From the NCBI RefSeq assembly GCF_000716715.1, contig NZ_JNYJ01000005.1, forward strand, positions 186,001-250,000: a stretch of DNA of 64,000 nt, in the 5' to 3' direction. This DNA is from Dactylosporangium aurantiacum. GTDB lineage: Bacteria > Actinomycetota > Actinomycetes > Mycobacteriales > Micromonosporaceae. The notes under the pieces were generated by a model that saw only the letters and a program-made list of their open reading frames with translations, ran no database searches and had not been told where the DNA came from. Both the position numbers and the translations under genes were made by a program. This document shows, in pieces, positions 8,478-16,253 of the stretch (position 1 is its first letter; the number at the start of each line of letters is the position of its first letter).

Positions 8478-9076
8478 CCGAGGCCCGCCAAGGCGGCGAA
8501 GATCAGCGCGGTGGACGTGGCGCCCGGGTCCTGGTGGCCGGCGCTGCGTTCGCCGAGGTAGGAGGCCCTGCCCTTGCGGGCCTGCAACGGTGTCGTCGCG
8601 GCCGCCCCGTCCGCGGCCGCGCCGGCCGCCGCGGTGGCGGCCGCCGCGAAGCCGGACGGGGCCGCGGCGGCGTAGGCGTCGACCGCCGGGACGAGCGCGT
8701 CGACCATGGTCTTGTCGCCGGGTTCGGCCTTGCCGAGCCGCACGACCGCGTCGAGGCCGGCCCGCAGCCCGTCGGCGAACGCGTCCGGGTCGTCGCTGAG
8801 CGTCTTGCCGAGGGCGCGGAAGAAGCTGCCGTACAGCGGGCCGGAGGCGCCGCCGACCTTCGACACCAGCGTCGTGCCGGTCTTGGTCAGGACCGCGCCG
8901 GCGGAGTCCGCCTCGAACGAGGCCAGGGCGGCGACCGCCGCGTCGAACCCGCGGCGCAGGTTGACCCCGTGGTCGCCGTCGCCGATGGCGGCGTCGAGGT
9001 CGGTCAGCTCGGCGGCGTGCGCCGTGACCGAGGCGGCCACGGCGGCGACCCACGCGCGGGCCAGGGCGGCGTCCAC
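8474..9076 (-). CDS. dhaL: dihydroxyacetone kinase ADP-binding subunit DhaL
   Basis: Nucleotide-binding subunit of PTS-dependent dihydroxyacetone kinase. It holds ADP, which is rephosphorylated by DhaM, and passes phosphate to dihydroxyacetone on DhaK. The 200-residue chain carries the Mg/ADP-binding motif DAAIGDGDHG near residue 24 and TGTTLVSKVGGASGPLYG, both family hallmarks, and the C-terminal GERSAGHQDPGATS. Start GTG 9076 gives MDAALARAW, matching usual DhaL N termini. A GTG at 9085 overlapping the dhaK stop is the alternative. It follows dhaK with a 1-nt gap, so expression is coupled. Confidence 0.92.
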   Translation of the reverse strand: MDAALARAWVAAVAASVTAHAAELTDLDAAIGDGDHGVNLRRGFDAAVAALASFEADSAGAVLTKTGTTLVSKVGGASGPLYGSFFRALGKTLSDDPDAFADGLRAGLDAVVRLGKAEPGDKTMVDALVPAVDAYAAAAPSGFAAAATAAAGAAADGAAATTPLQARKGRASYLGERSAGHQDPGATSTALIFAALAGLG

Positions 9077-9077
9077 G

Positions 9078-10067
9078 TCAGGCACCCCACCGCAGGCCGG
9101 CGGTGCGGACCGGGGCGTCCCAGAGCCGCAGCAGCTCGTCGTCGACCCGGCACACGGTGAGCGACATCCCGGCCATGTCAAGGCTGGTGACGTAGTTGCC
9201 CACGAGGCTCCGGGCGATGCGGACCCCGGCGGCCGCGAGCAGCCGGCTGATCTCGTCGAACATCACGTACAGCTCCAGCAGCGGCGTGCCACCGAGCCCG
9301 TTGACCAGCACGATCACCTCGCTTCCGGGCTCGAGCGGCTTCGCGGCCAGCACCGGCTCGACGATCCGGGCGGCGAGCTCACGCGCCGGGCGCAGCTTCT
9401 CGCGGGCCCGGCCGGGCTCGCCGTGGATGCCGACGCCGACCTCGATCTCGTCCTCGGGCAGGTCGAACCCGGGCTTGCCGGCGGCCGGCGTGGTGCCCGC
9501 GGTGAGGGCGATGGCGAAGGACGCCGACCGGGCGTTGACGTCCCTGGCGACGGCGGCGACCGCGGCGAGCGGGGCGCCCTCCTCCGCGAGTGCGCCGGCG
9601 ATCTTCTCGACGAGCAGGGTCGCGCCGGTGCCGCGGCGGCCCGCGGTCCAGGTCGAGCCGTCGACCGCGACGTCGTCGTCGACGAGGACGCTCTCCACCT
9701 CGGTCTCGGCGTCCTCGGCGGCGAGCTCGAAGTTCATGACGTCGCCGGTGTAGTTCTTCACGATGTGCACGACCCCGGCGCCGCCGTCGACGGCCCTGGT
9801 GGCGGCCAGGATCTGGTCCGGCACGGGTGAGGTGAAGATCTCCCCGGGGCAGGCCGCGTCGAGCATGCCCGGCCCGACGAACCCGCCGTGCAGCGGCTCG
9901 TGCCCGGAGCCGCCGCCGGAGACGATGCCGACCTTGCCGGGGCGCGGCGCGTCGGCCCGCACGATGATCTGCTCGTCGAGGTCGACCCGCAGCTCGGGAT
10001 GCGCGGCGGCCATCCCGGCGAGGGCCTCCCGGACCACGTTGTCCGGATCGTTGATGAACTTCTTCAT
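9078..10067 (-). CDS. dhaK: dihydroxyacetone kinase substrate-binding subunit DhaK
   Basis: Binds dihydroxyacetone covalently through a histidine and receives phosphate from DhaL-ADP complexes. 329 residues. Visible: [15 protein letters not shown], the Asp in [11 protein letters not shown], and the hemiaminal-forming histidine in VGIHGEPGR. Start ATG 10067 ([12 protein letters not shown]) matches the common DhaK start; ATG 10076 three codons upstream is also possible. It faces dhaM, 43 nt away across a divergent promoter. Presence of a separate DhaM and HPr shows this is the phosphotransferase-dependent and not the ATP-dependent kinase. Confidence 0.93.
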   Translation of the reverse strand: MKKFINDPDNVVREALAGMAAAHPELRVDLDEQIIVRADAPRPGKVGIVSGGGSGHEPLHGGFVGPGMLDAACPGEIFTSPVPDQILAATRAVDGGAGVVHIVKNYTGDVMNFELAAEDAETEVESVLVDDDVAVDGSTWTAGRRGTGATLLVEKIAGALAEEGAPLAAVAAVARDVNARSASFAIALTAGTTPAAGKPGFDLPEDEIEVGVGIHGEPGRAREKLRPARELAARIVEPVLAAKPLEPGSEVIVLVNGLGGTPLLELYVMFDEISRLLAAAGVRIARSLVGNYVTSLDMAGMSLTVCRVDDELLRLWDAPVRTAGLRWGA

Positions 10068-10110
10068 GCCTGCCATTTTGCGGGTACGGCCGCTGCATAG
10101 CATTGCCCGC

Positions 10111-10503
10111 GTGGCACACATGGTGGGAATCGTCCTTGTTTCGCACAGCGAACGGCTCGCGCACGGGTTGCGGGACATGCTCGTGCAGGTGGCGGGGGAG
10201 GAGGTGCCGATCGAGGCGGCCGGCGGCACGGACGACGGCGGCCTCGGCACGAGCTACGACCGCATCCTCGTCGCGATCGATCGGGCCGACCGGGGCGCCG
10301 GGGTGCTCGTCCTGACCGACCTGGGCAGCGCCGTCCTCACCGCGCAGACCGTGCTCGAGGACCGGGTCGCCAACACGGCCGTGCTGGTCGACGCGCCGTT
10401 CGTCGAGGGGGCGGTCGCGGCGGCGGTACTGGCCGGCGCCGGTGCCGACCTCGCCGAGTGCACCCGGGCCGCGACGGAGGCCCGCGATGTCCGCAAGCTC
10501 TGA
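10111..10503 (+). CDS. dhaM: PTS-dependent dihydroxyacetone kinase phosphotransferase subunit DhaM (EIIA-man domain only)
   Basis: Phosphoryl carrier that rephosphorylates DhaL-bound ADP. About 130 residues, a single EIIA-mannose-type domain with the phosphorylatable histidine in [10 protein letters not shown] and a conserved VLTDLGSA segment. In enterobacteria DhaM is a longer fusion to HPr and EI-like domains; here HPr is the next, separate gene. TAGCAT at 10098-10103 lies 7 nt before GTG 10111, suggesting a leaderless message; ATG 10120 is an alternative start. The last 17 nt overlap the HPr gene, implying coupling. Confidence 0.88.
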   Translation: MAHMVGIVLVSHSERLAHGLRDMLVQVAGEEVPIEAAGGTDDGGLGTSYDRILVAIDRADRGAGVLVLTDLGSAVLTAQTVLEDRVANTAVLVDAPFVEGAVAAAVLAGAGADLAECTRAATEARDVRKL

Positions 10504-10747
10504 GACGACCGTCGTGCTGCCGGCCGACCTGCACGCCAGGCCGGCCGGTGCGCTGGTGCGGGCCGTCGCGGGCTTCACCAGTACCGTCGAGATCCACTTC
10601 GGTGGCAAGCAGGCGAGTGCCCGCAGCGTGCTCGCGGTGATGGGGCTCAACGCCCGGGCCGGATCCTCGGTGCTGGTGCGCGCGACGGGCGAGGACGCCG
10701 GCGTCGCGCTCGACGCCGCCGTGGCGGTGCTGGCGGCCGCCGAGTAA
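10487..10747 (+). CDS. HPr-type phosphocarrier protein
   Basis: Small phosphocarrier (86 residues) passing phosphate from enzyme I to DhaM. The active-site histidine is in LPADLHARPAGALV, and the second conserved segment ARSVLAVMGLNARAG includes a serine at the position that HPr kinase modifies in Gram-positives (the presence of such a kinase here is unknown). GGAGG at 10476-10480 lies 6 nt before ATG 10487. It overlaps dhaM and is probably dedicated to the dihydroxyacetone pathway. No enzyme I gene is in the window. Confidence 0.9.
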   Translation: MSASSETTVVLPADLHARPAGALVRAVAGFTSTVEIHFGGKQASARSVLAVMGLNARAGSSVLVRATGEDAGVALDAAVAVLAAAE

Positions 10748-10779
10748 GGAGTGGTGCGCTTCGCGGTGCGTACGCGAGG

Positions 10780-12018
10780 ATGACCGTCATGATCGACGCT
10801 CCCCCCGTCGCCAGGCTCCAGCGGCGCACCCTCGGCCTGCTCGTCTCCACGCAGGTCGTCGGTGGCCTGGGCGTGGCGAGCGGGGTGTCGATCGGCGCGC
10901 TGCTCGCCGCGGAGATGGCCGGTCCGGCCGCGGCCGGGCTGTCCGGCAGCGCCGCGGTCATCGGGGCGGCACTGATCGCGATCCCGGCGGCCCGGCTGAT
11001 GCGGGCCGGTGGGCGGCGCCCGGGGCTGGTGTTCGGGTACGCCGCGGGAGTGACCGGATCATTGCTGGTCGTCACCGCCGTCTGGCTGGGGTCGGTGCCG
11101 CTGCTGTTCGCGGGCACGTTCCTGTTCGGCGGGGCGAGCGCGGCCAACCTGCAGTCACGGTACGCCGCGGTCGACCTCGCCGACAGTGACCACCGGGCGC
11201 GGCACCTGTCGCTGGTCGTGTGGGCGACCACGCTCGGGGCGGTGACGGGGCCGAACCTGGCGCCGTTCGCCGATCGGGTGACGATGCCGTGGGGCGCGCC
11301 GGAGTACGCGGGGCCGTACCTGTTCAGTGCCGTGGCGTTCGGCCTGGCGGCGCTGGTGCTGTTCGTGCTGCTGCGGCCGGATCCGTTGGTGACCGCCCGG
11401 CTCGCCGCCGCGTCCGACGTACCGGAGCGGCCGGTCTCGTGGCGGTCGGCGTTCGCCGCCGTCCGGGGCAGCGCCGGGGCGCGGCTCGGCGTCTCCACCG
11501 TCGCGGTCGGCCACGTGGTGATGGTCGGCGTGATGTCCATGACGCCGGTGCACATCGGCGGCTACGTGCACGAACACGGCGATCTGCTGCGCGTCGTCGG
11601 CCTGGTGATCAGCATCCACATCACCGGCATGTACGCGCTGTCGCCGCTCGCCGGCTGGGCCGCCGACCGCTTCGGCCGCCGGGCCGTCATCCTCACGGGG
11701 ATCCTGCTGCTCACCCTCGCGTGCGCGCTCAGCGGCACCGCCGGCGACCGCACGGTCCAGCTGTCCGTCGCGATGGGCCTGCTCGGCGTGGGTTGGGGCT
11801 GCACGATGGTGGCCGGCTCCACCCTGCTGTCCGAATCCGTGCCCGTGGTCGAGCGCGCCGGGGTGCAGGGCCTGTCCGACGTCATCATGGGGGTCGCGGC
11901 GGCCTCCGCGGGCGCCCTGGCCGGCGTCGTGGTCGACCTGTTCGGATTCGCCACGTTGTCGGTACTGGCGGTCGTCGCCGTGGTGCCGCTGGCTGCTCTG
12001 GCGCTGCGAAGGTCTTAG
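10780..12018 (+). CDS. major facilitator superfamily transporter
   Basis: A 412-residue polytopic membrane protein with about 12 hydrophobic segments. The MFS loop motif between TM8 and TM9 is visible as GWAADRFGRRAV, and the loop between TM2 and TM3 as ARLMRAGGRRPG. The central cytoplasmic loop (about residues 200-215) is short. It starts 32 nt after the HPr gene on the same strand and could be in the same transcript, but nothing in the sequence identifies a substrate. It ends 9 nt before the DUF3046 gene. Confidence 0.85.
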   Translation: MTVMIDAPPVARLQRRTLGLLVSTQVVGGLGVASGVSIGALLAAEMAGPAAAGLSGSAAVIGAALIAIPAARLMRAGGRRPGLVFGYAAGVTGSLLVVTAVWLGSVPLLFAGTFLFGGASAANLQSRYAAVDLADSDHRARHLSLVVWATTLGAVTGPNLAPFADRVTMPWGAPEYAGPYLFSAVAFGLAALVLFVLLRPDPLVTARLAAASDVPERPVSWRSAFAAVRGSAGARLGVSTVAVGHVVMVGVMSMTPVHIGGYVHEHGDLLRVVGLVISIHITGMYALSPLAGWAADRFGRRAVILTGILLLTLACALSGTAGDRTVQLSVAMGLLGVGWGCTMVAGSTLLSESVPVVERAGVQGLSDVIMGVAAASAGALAGVVVDLFGFATLSVLAVVAVVPLAALALRRS

Positions 12019-12027
12019 TCTTGGCCC

Positions 12028-12228
12028 GTGCGACTGACGGATTTCTGGCAGCGACTGGAGCAGGTGTTCGGCGCGGCGTACGCCGGGAGCGTCGCCAACG
12101 ACCAGGTGCTGACGCAACTCGGCGGCCGGACCATCAAGGAGGCCCTCGCGGGCGGCGAGGAGACCGCGGTGGTGTGGCGCGCTGTGGTCGCCGCATATCC
12201 GGAGCGTGTTCCTAGCAGGCTACGCTGA
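12028..12228 (+). CDS. DUF3046 family protein
   Basis: A 66-residue protein starting MRLTDFWQRLEQVFG, the characteristic start of DUF3046, a small actinobacterial family that typically sits directly upstream of recA, as here. The function is unknown. GTG 12028 has a TAGTCT hexamer at 12017-12022, overlapping the MFS stop, suggesting a leaderless transcript. There is no signal peptide or membrane segment. Confidence 0.85.
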   Translation: MRLTDFWQRLEQVFGAAYAGSVANDQVLTQLGGRTIKEALAGGEETAVVWRAVVAAYPERVPSRLR

Positions 12229-12255
12229 TGTTTTTTGGCGTGTCGGCTCGTTGAT

Positions 12256-12269
12256 CGTACAGATGTACG
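12256..12269. promoter_or_regulatory. putative LexA (SOS) operator upstream of recA
   Basis: CGTACAGATGTACG is a 14-bp palindrome (apart from its 4-nt core) about 110 bp before the recA start. It matches the actinobacterial LexA box plan GAAC-N4-GTTC with A/T changes in both arms. The same GTACAGATGT core recurs, inverted, upstream of lexA at 37724-37735. Confidence 0.55.
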
Positions 12270-12377
12270 GGTACTCTCCTCAGGCGTCGGTGCCGGTTTT
12301 TTGTCATACCCGGCGCTTACCTTGTCAGCGTGAATAAACGAACGCCGACGAAGACCGCGAACTCAGGGGTGACGGAC

Positions 12378-13427
12378 ATGGCAGTGCAACCTGACCGGGA
12401 GAAGGCGCTCGGGCTCGCCCTCTCGCAGATCGACAAGCAGTTCGGCAAGGGCTCAGTCATGCGGCTGGGCGAGCGGGTCATCGCACCGATGTCCGTGATC
12501 CCGACCGGCTCGATCGCCCTCGACGTGGCGCTCGGGATCGGCGGCCTGCCGCGCGGCCGGGTCATCGAGGTCTTCGGCCCCGAGTCCAGCGGTAAGACGA
12601 CCGTCGCCCTCCACGCCATCGCCAACGCCCAGGCCCAGGGCGGCATCGCCGCGTTCATCGACGCGGAGCACGCCCTCGACCCCGACTATGCCAAGGCCCT
12701 CGGCGTCGACACCGACGCGCTGCTCGTCTCCCAGCCGGACACGGGTGAGCAGGCCCTCGAGATCGTCGACATGCTGGTGCGCTCCGGCGCCCTCGACATC
12801 ATCGTCATCGACTCGGTCGCCGCCCTCGTGCCGCGCGCCGAGATCGAGGGCGAGATGGGCGACAGCCACGTCGGCCTCCAGGCCCGCCTCATGAGCCAGG
12901 CGCTGCGGAAGATCACCGGTGCCCTCAACACCGCCGGCACCACCGCGATCTTCATCAACCAGCTCCGCGAGAAGATCGGCGTCATGTTCGGCAGCCCGGA
13001 GACCACGACCGGTGGTCGCGCGCTGAAGTTCTACTCGTCGGTCCGTCTCGACGTGCGCCGCATCGAGAGCCTCAAGGACGGCACCGACGTGGTGGGCAAC
13101 CGCACCCGCGTCAAGGTCGTGAAGAACAAGGTGGCCTCGCCGTTCAAGCAGGCCGAGTTCGACATCATGTATGGCAAGGGCATCTCCCGCGAGGGCTCCC
13201 TCATCGACGTCGGTGTCGAGCAGACGATCATCCGCAAGGCCGGCGCCTGGTACACCTACGATGGCGACCAGCTCGGCCAGGGCAAGGAGAACTCCCGCAA
13301 GTTCCTGCGGGAGAACCCCGACGTCGCCGCCGAGATCGAGAAGAAGATCAAGGAGAAGCTGGGCGTGGGCGTCGGCCAGGCCACGGACGCCGCCAGCGGC
13401 CCCGAGGTGGTCCCGGTCGACTTCTGA
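12378..13427 (+). CDS. recA: recombinase A
   Basis: Central homologous-recombination ATPase and co-protease for LexA. 349 residues, normal length. Walker A is GPESSGKTT (residues about 66-74), Walker B-type [10 protein letters not shown], loop L2 region [12 protein letters not shown], and an acidic C terminus. Start ATG 12378 ([13 protein letters not shown]) is the standard actinobacterial start with AGGGG at 12365-12369; an upstream in-frame ATG at 12330 has no ribosome-binding site. A LexA-like palindrome lies at 12256. recX follows on the same strand after 227 bp. Confidence 0.98.
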   Translation: MAVQPDREKALGLALSQIDKQFGKGSVMRLGERVIAPMSVIPTGSIALDVALGIGGLPRGRVIEVFGPESSGKTTVALHAIANAQAQGGIAAFIDAEHALDPDYAKALGVDTDALLVSQPDTGEQALEIVDMLVRSGALDIIVIDSVAALVPRAEIEGEMGDSHVGLQARLMSQALRKITGALNTAGTTAIFINQLREKIGVMFGSPETTTGGRALKFYSSVRLDVRRIESLKDGTDVVGNRTRVKVVKNKVASPFKQAEFDIMYGKGISREGSLIDVGVEQTIIRKAGAWYTYDGDQLGQGKENSRKFLRENPDVAAEIEKKIKEKLGVGVGQATDAASGPEVVPVDF

Positions 13428-13654
13428 CCGCGCCGCTCCTCGTCCCACGCGCGACCCACGGCGTTCGGTGCCGGTCCGCGGGAGGACCTCCGTCGGGAGG
13501 CCCGCCCCGCGGCCCGGCCCCGCCGGCCCTTGTCCGGGCCGGGCGCCTGGCTGCGTTGGGGCTCTGCCCGGTGTGCGGGTGGCAGCCTTGCCCTCGGGTG
13601 GCGCGGTGCGCCGCCTGTCGTGGGCTCGTTTCATGGTTCTTCGGAGGTGTGCTC

Positions 13655-15214
13655 GTGCCGGCCAGGCGGCGATCCAGCGATCCCACCGATCCAGGCGGTC
13701 AGCCGGGCGAGAGCCGCGCCGAAGCGGCGCCCGCCGCCGAGCCCGGTGCCGCGGCGGCGCCCGCGGCCGGGTCCGACGTCACAGCGGCGCTCGCGGCCGC
13801 GTCGGCGAACAACCCCTGGCTCTTTGCCGACATGGGCGACGACAATCCTTGGCTGTCCGCCGAGGCCGAGACGACCACCGGCCCTGCGACCTCCGGGGGC
13901 GCCACTGCTCGGCCCTCTGCTGTTCGGCCCGCGACTGCTCCGCCTGCGACCGCCGGACCTGCGACCGCCGGACCTGCGGGCGTCGAACCTGTGAGCGGCG
14001 GGTCGTCGGAGACCGGTCCGTGGGGAGCCGGGTCCTTCAACCCTTGGAGCGACCCGGGCACCGGACCTGAGCCGGGCGGCGCCACCGCTGGGCGACCGGC
14101 GAGTTCCAGGAGGACCGCCCCGGGAGCCGTCCCACCGGGCTGGCCGTCCGACCCCGAGCACAGCGACGTCTCGGCCACCCGCATCCCTCCCGCCGAGCGC
14201 GTCGCCCCGCCCGCCTGGCTGGCCGACCTCGACAACGGCACCCCAGCCGGCGGCAGTCCCGGCACCCGGCGCCGACCCGCCGGCGACCGCCCGGCCACCG
14301 GTCAGCGCAACACCGAGAGCCCCCGGACGGGCCGATCCTCCGGCAGACGTTCTCGGCGCGACTCACGCGAGCGCGGCACCGGGCTCCATCCCGACGGCGC
14401 CGATCTCCCGTCCGACGGCATCGAACTCCAGCCCGACGGCACTGAACTCCAGCCCGACAACACCGGGCTCCAGCGCGACAACACCGGGCTCCAGCGCGAC
14501 AACACCGGGCTCCAGCGCGACAACACCGGGCTCCAGCGGGACGACGCCGCGCCTCAGGGCGGGGGCGCGGCTGAGCACGACGGCACCGGGGCACCGCGGG
14601 ACGGGGACGAGCCGCAGGGGCGGGGCCGGCGGCGAGGCGGCGGTGGACGGCGGGGTGGTCAGCCGGCCGCGCCGCTCGATCCGCGGGAAGCGGCGCGGGA
14701 GATCTGCCTGCGGCAGCTCGCGGTGCGGCCGAGGACCCGGCTCGAGCTTGCCACCGCCATGCGCAAGCGCGGGGTCGAGGACGAGATCGCCGACGAGATC
14801 CTCGACCGGTACGACGAGGTCGGCATCATCGACGACGCCGCGTTCGCCCGGGCGTGGGTGGCCAGCCGGCACCACGGGCGAGGGCTCGCCCGGCGGGCGC
14901 TCGCGGGGGAGCTGCGCCGCAAGGGGGTCTCGTCCGACGAGGTCGGCGAGGCGCTCGACGAGCTCGACCCGGACGTCGAGGAGCAGACCGCCAGGGCCCT
15001 GGTCGCCAGGCGCCTGCGGGTGGAGTCCAGCGCTCCCCCCGAGGCGGTGTTCCGGCGGCTGGTCGGGATGCTGGCCAGGAAGGGGTACCCGCCGGGCATG
15101 GCCATCCGCATCGTGAAGGACTGCCTGGCCGAGCGCGCCGACGCCGCCGAGTTCGCCGACGGGATCGATCCGGACGCCCTCGCCGACGCCGCCCTCGACC
15201 CCGACCAACGCTGA
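13655..15214 (+). CDS. recX: RecX with a very long disordered, repeat-containing N-terminal extension
   Basis: RecX modulates RecA filament assembly. The true RecX domain is confined to about residues 340-519 (REAAREICLRQLAVRPRTR, IIDDAAFARAWV, RKGVSSDEVGEALDEL). The N-terminal two thirds is low-complexity Pro/Ala/Gly/Thr sequence including about eight copies of a heptapeptide (DNTGLQR or variants, residues about 240-295). Typical RecX proteins are 150-220 residues; long N-terminal tails occur in some Micromonosporaceae. Start GTG 13655 has GGAGG 7 nt upstream; GTG 13649 is only 1 nt from it. The gene follows recA on the same strand. Confidence 0.88.
   Translation: MPARRRSSDPTDPGGQPGESRAEAAPAAEPGAAAAPAAGSDVTAALAAASANNPWLFADMGDDNPWLSAEAETTTGPATSGGATARPSAVRPATAPPATAGPATAGPAGVEPVSGGSSETGPWGAGSFNPWSDPGTGPEPGGATAGRPASSRRTAPGAVPPGWPSDPEHSDVSATRIPPAERVAPPAWLADLDNGTPAGGSPGTRRRPAGDRPATGQRNTESPRTGRSSGRRSRRDSRERGTGLHPDGADLPSDGIELQPDGTELQPDNTGLQRDNTGLQRDNTGLQRDNTGLQRDDAAPQGGGAAEHDGTGAPRDGDEPQGRGRRRGGGGRRGGQPAAPLDPREAAREICLRQLAVRPRTRLELATAMRKRGVEDEIADEILDRYDEVGIIDDAAFARAWVASRHHGRGLARRALAGELRRKGVSSDEVGEALDELDPDVEEQTARALVARRLRVESSAPPEAVFRRLVGMLARKGYPPGMAIRIVKDCLAERADAAEFADGIDPDALADAALDPDQR
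14372..14539 (+). repeat. 21-bp coding tandem repeat in recX (8 units)
   Basis: Eight 21-bp units in register with codons. The last four (from 14456) are nearly identical and encode DNTGLQR; the first four are degenerate versions (RGTGLHP, DGADLPS, DGIELQP, DGTELQP). The near-identity of the last four suggests recent slippage or unequal exchange. Confidence 0.85.
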
Positions 15215-15326
15215 CCGGCCGTGCCGGCCGAAGGCGGCCGATCAGGTGAGGACGCGCCCGGGGACCAGCACCGCGACCACGGCACGGACCGAGACCACGC
15301 CACCCGCCCGCGCGGCGGGCAGGCCC

Positions 15327-15383
15327 GTGCGGGACCGCGAAGGGTGTGCGGGACCGCGAAGGGCGTGCGGGACCGCGAAGGGC
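15327..15383. repeat. 19-bp tandem repeat, three copies
   Basis: Units 15327-15345, 15346-15364 and 15365-15383 share GTGCGGGACCGCGAAGGG followed by T or C. They are directly adjacent, so this is not a CRISPR. Not in a supported gene. Confidence 0.8.
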
Positions 15384-15811
15384 GCAGCACTCGTCGGCGA
15401 ACCAGGTCCCGCACGCGGACCGCGACGCAAGGCACCAGCACGCCGCGCCGGCAGCGGGAGGCCGGCCGACATCGTCACCGCGGCGGAAACCCTCCGTGAT
15501 CAGCAGGCCACCATCCGCTCCCCGCCGCAGGCGACCGCCCAGGGGTCGTGTGAGCGGTCACCAACCTCCGCCAGGATGCGACGGGCGTCGATGAGGTGAT
15601 TGGCGGTTGTACGGTCTGTGGTGGGATGATTGCAGCGGCGTCAAGGTCCGAGTTGAGCGGGGCGCGTCCGGGTGGCTACAGTCGGTCGACAAGATTGGCC
15701 GTTCTACGACCGACATGCCGGAAAGTTCTGGTCAAATGGCGCTGGTAGGGTGTTTCGCCTGGCAAGGGTCTTGACGGACTTACGTCCCGTATGGTGCCCG
15801 ATCATGAGTCC

Positions 15812-15841
15812 TTGACCGAAGCGCCCTTCACGACCTAGCCT
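15812..15841 (+). promoter_or_regulatory. putative sigma-70-type promoter upstream of rny
   Basis: TTGACC (15812-15817) and TAGCCT (15836-15841) with an 18-nt spacer, reading toward rny. This would give a leader of about 400 nt. Pattern match only. Confidence 0.35.
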
Positions 15842-16094
15842 CGGCGTTACCAGATGGAGACCGCCCAACCACCGCGGGTTTACCGCACAACATAGATCGC
15901 GTCACAGATCAGCAACGTTTACGCACGACATATAAGCATCGCGCCTTGCGGGAGGTGGCGGTGTCGACCCGTTATCGGGGCACCCTGTGCCTCGATATTG
16001 ATACATCTTGATGGCAGTGTGTGGTCGGGCGTCTCCTCCACAACATCCCGCGTTGCGCCACTCTGCGCAGCGCCGAGCGGAGCGAGGTGACGTC

Positions 16095-16253
16095 GTGACG
16101 GAATGCGCCCCGGTCATCCGCTGCGAACGACCCGCAAGCGAACGACCCGCCAGCCAACCGGCCGCCGGTGAACCGGTCATCGGCGACCCGCCCGCCCGCC
16201 GGCCGCTCGCCGGCCACCCGGCCGCGACCGCAGCCGCCGAGGTGACCGCGTGA
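16095..16253 (+). CDS. possible 52-residue upstream ORF overlapping rny
   Basis: From GTG 16095, with GAGG about 7 nt upstream, a 52-codon frame runs to a TGA that overlaps the rny start codon (GTGA). It is Pro/Ala-rich with internal duplicated ERPAS segments and matches no family I know. The overlap would suit translational coupling, but the composition is also what chance frames look like in such DNA. Confidence 0.25.
   Translation: MTECAPVIRCERPASERPASQPAAGEPVIGDPPARRPLAGHPAATAAAEVTA

Larger units (their letters stand above)
15215..16094. other. long intergenic region between recX and rny
   Basis: About 0.9 kb with no supported gene. 15327-15383 is a 19-bp triplet repeat; from about 15600 the composition is clearly less GC-rich than the neighbouring genes and codon bias is lost in all frames. 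A promoter-like pair at 15812-15841 is listed separately. It may hold the rny 5' leader or an unrecognised RNA. Confidence 0.5.

Noticed and set aside
15327..15383. Possible CRISPR array
   Set aside because: The 19-bp repeats touch each other with no spacers, and no cas genes are present.
15771..15795. TTGACG and TATGGT as promoter elements
   Set aside because: The spacer is only 13 nt, too short for a sigma-70 promoter; the pair at 15812-15841 fits better.
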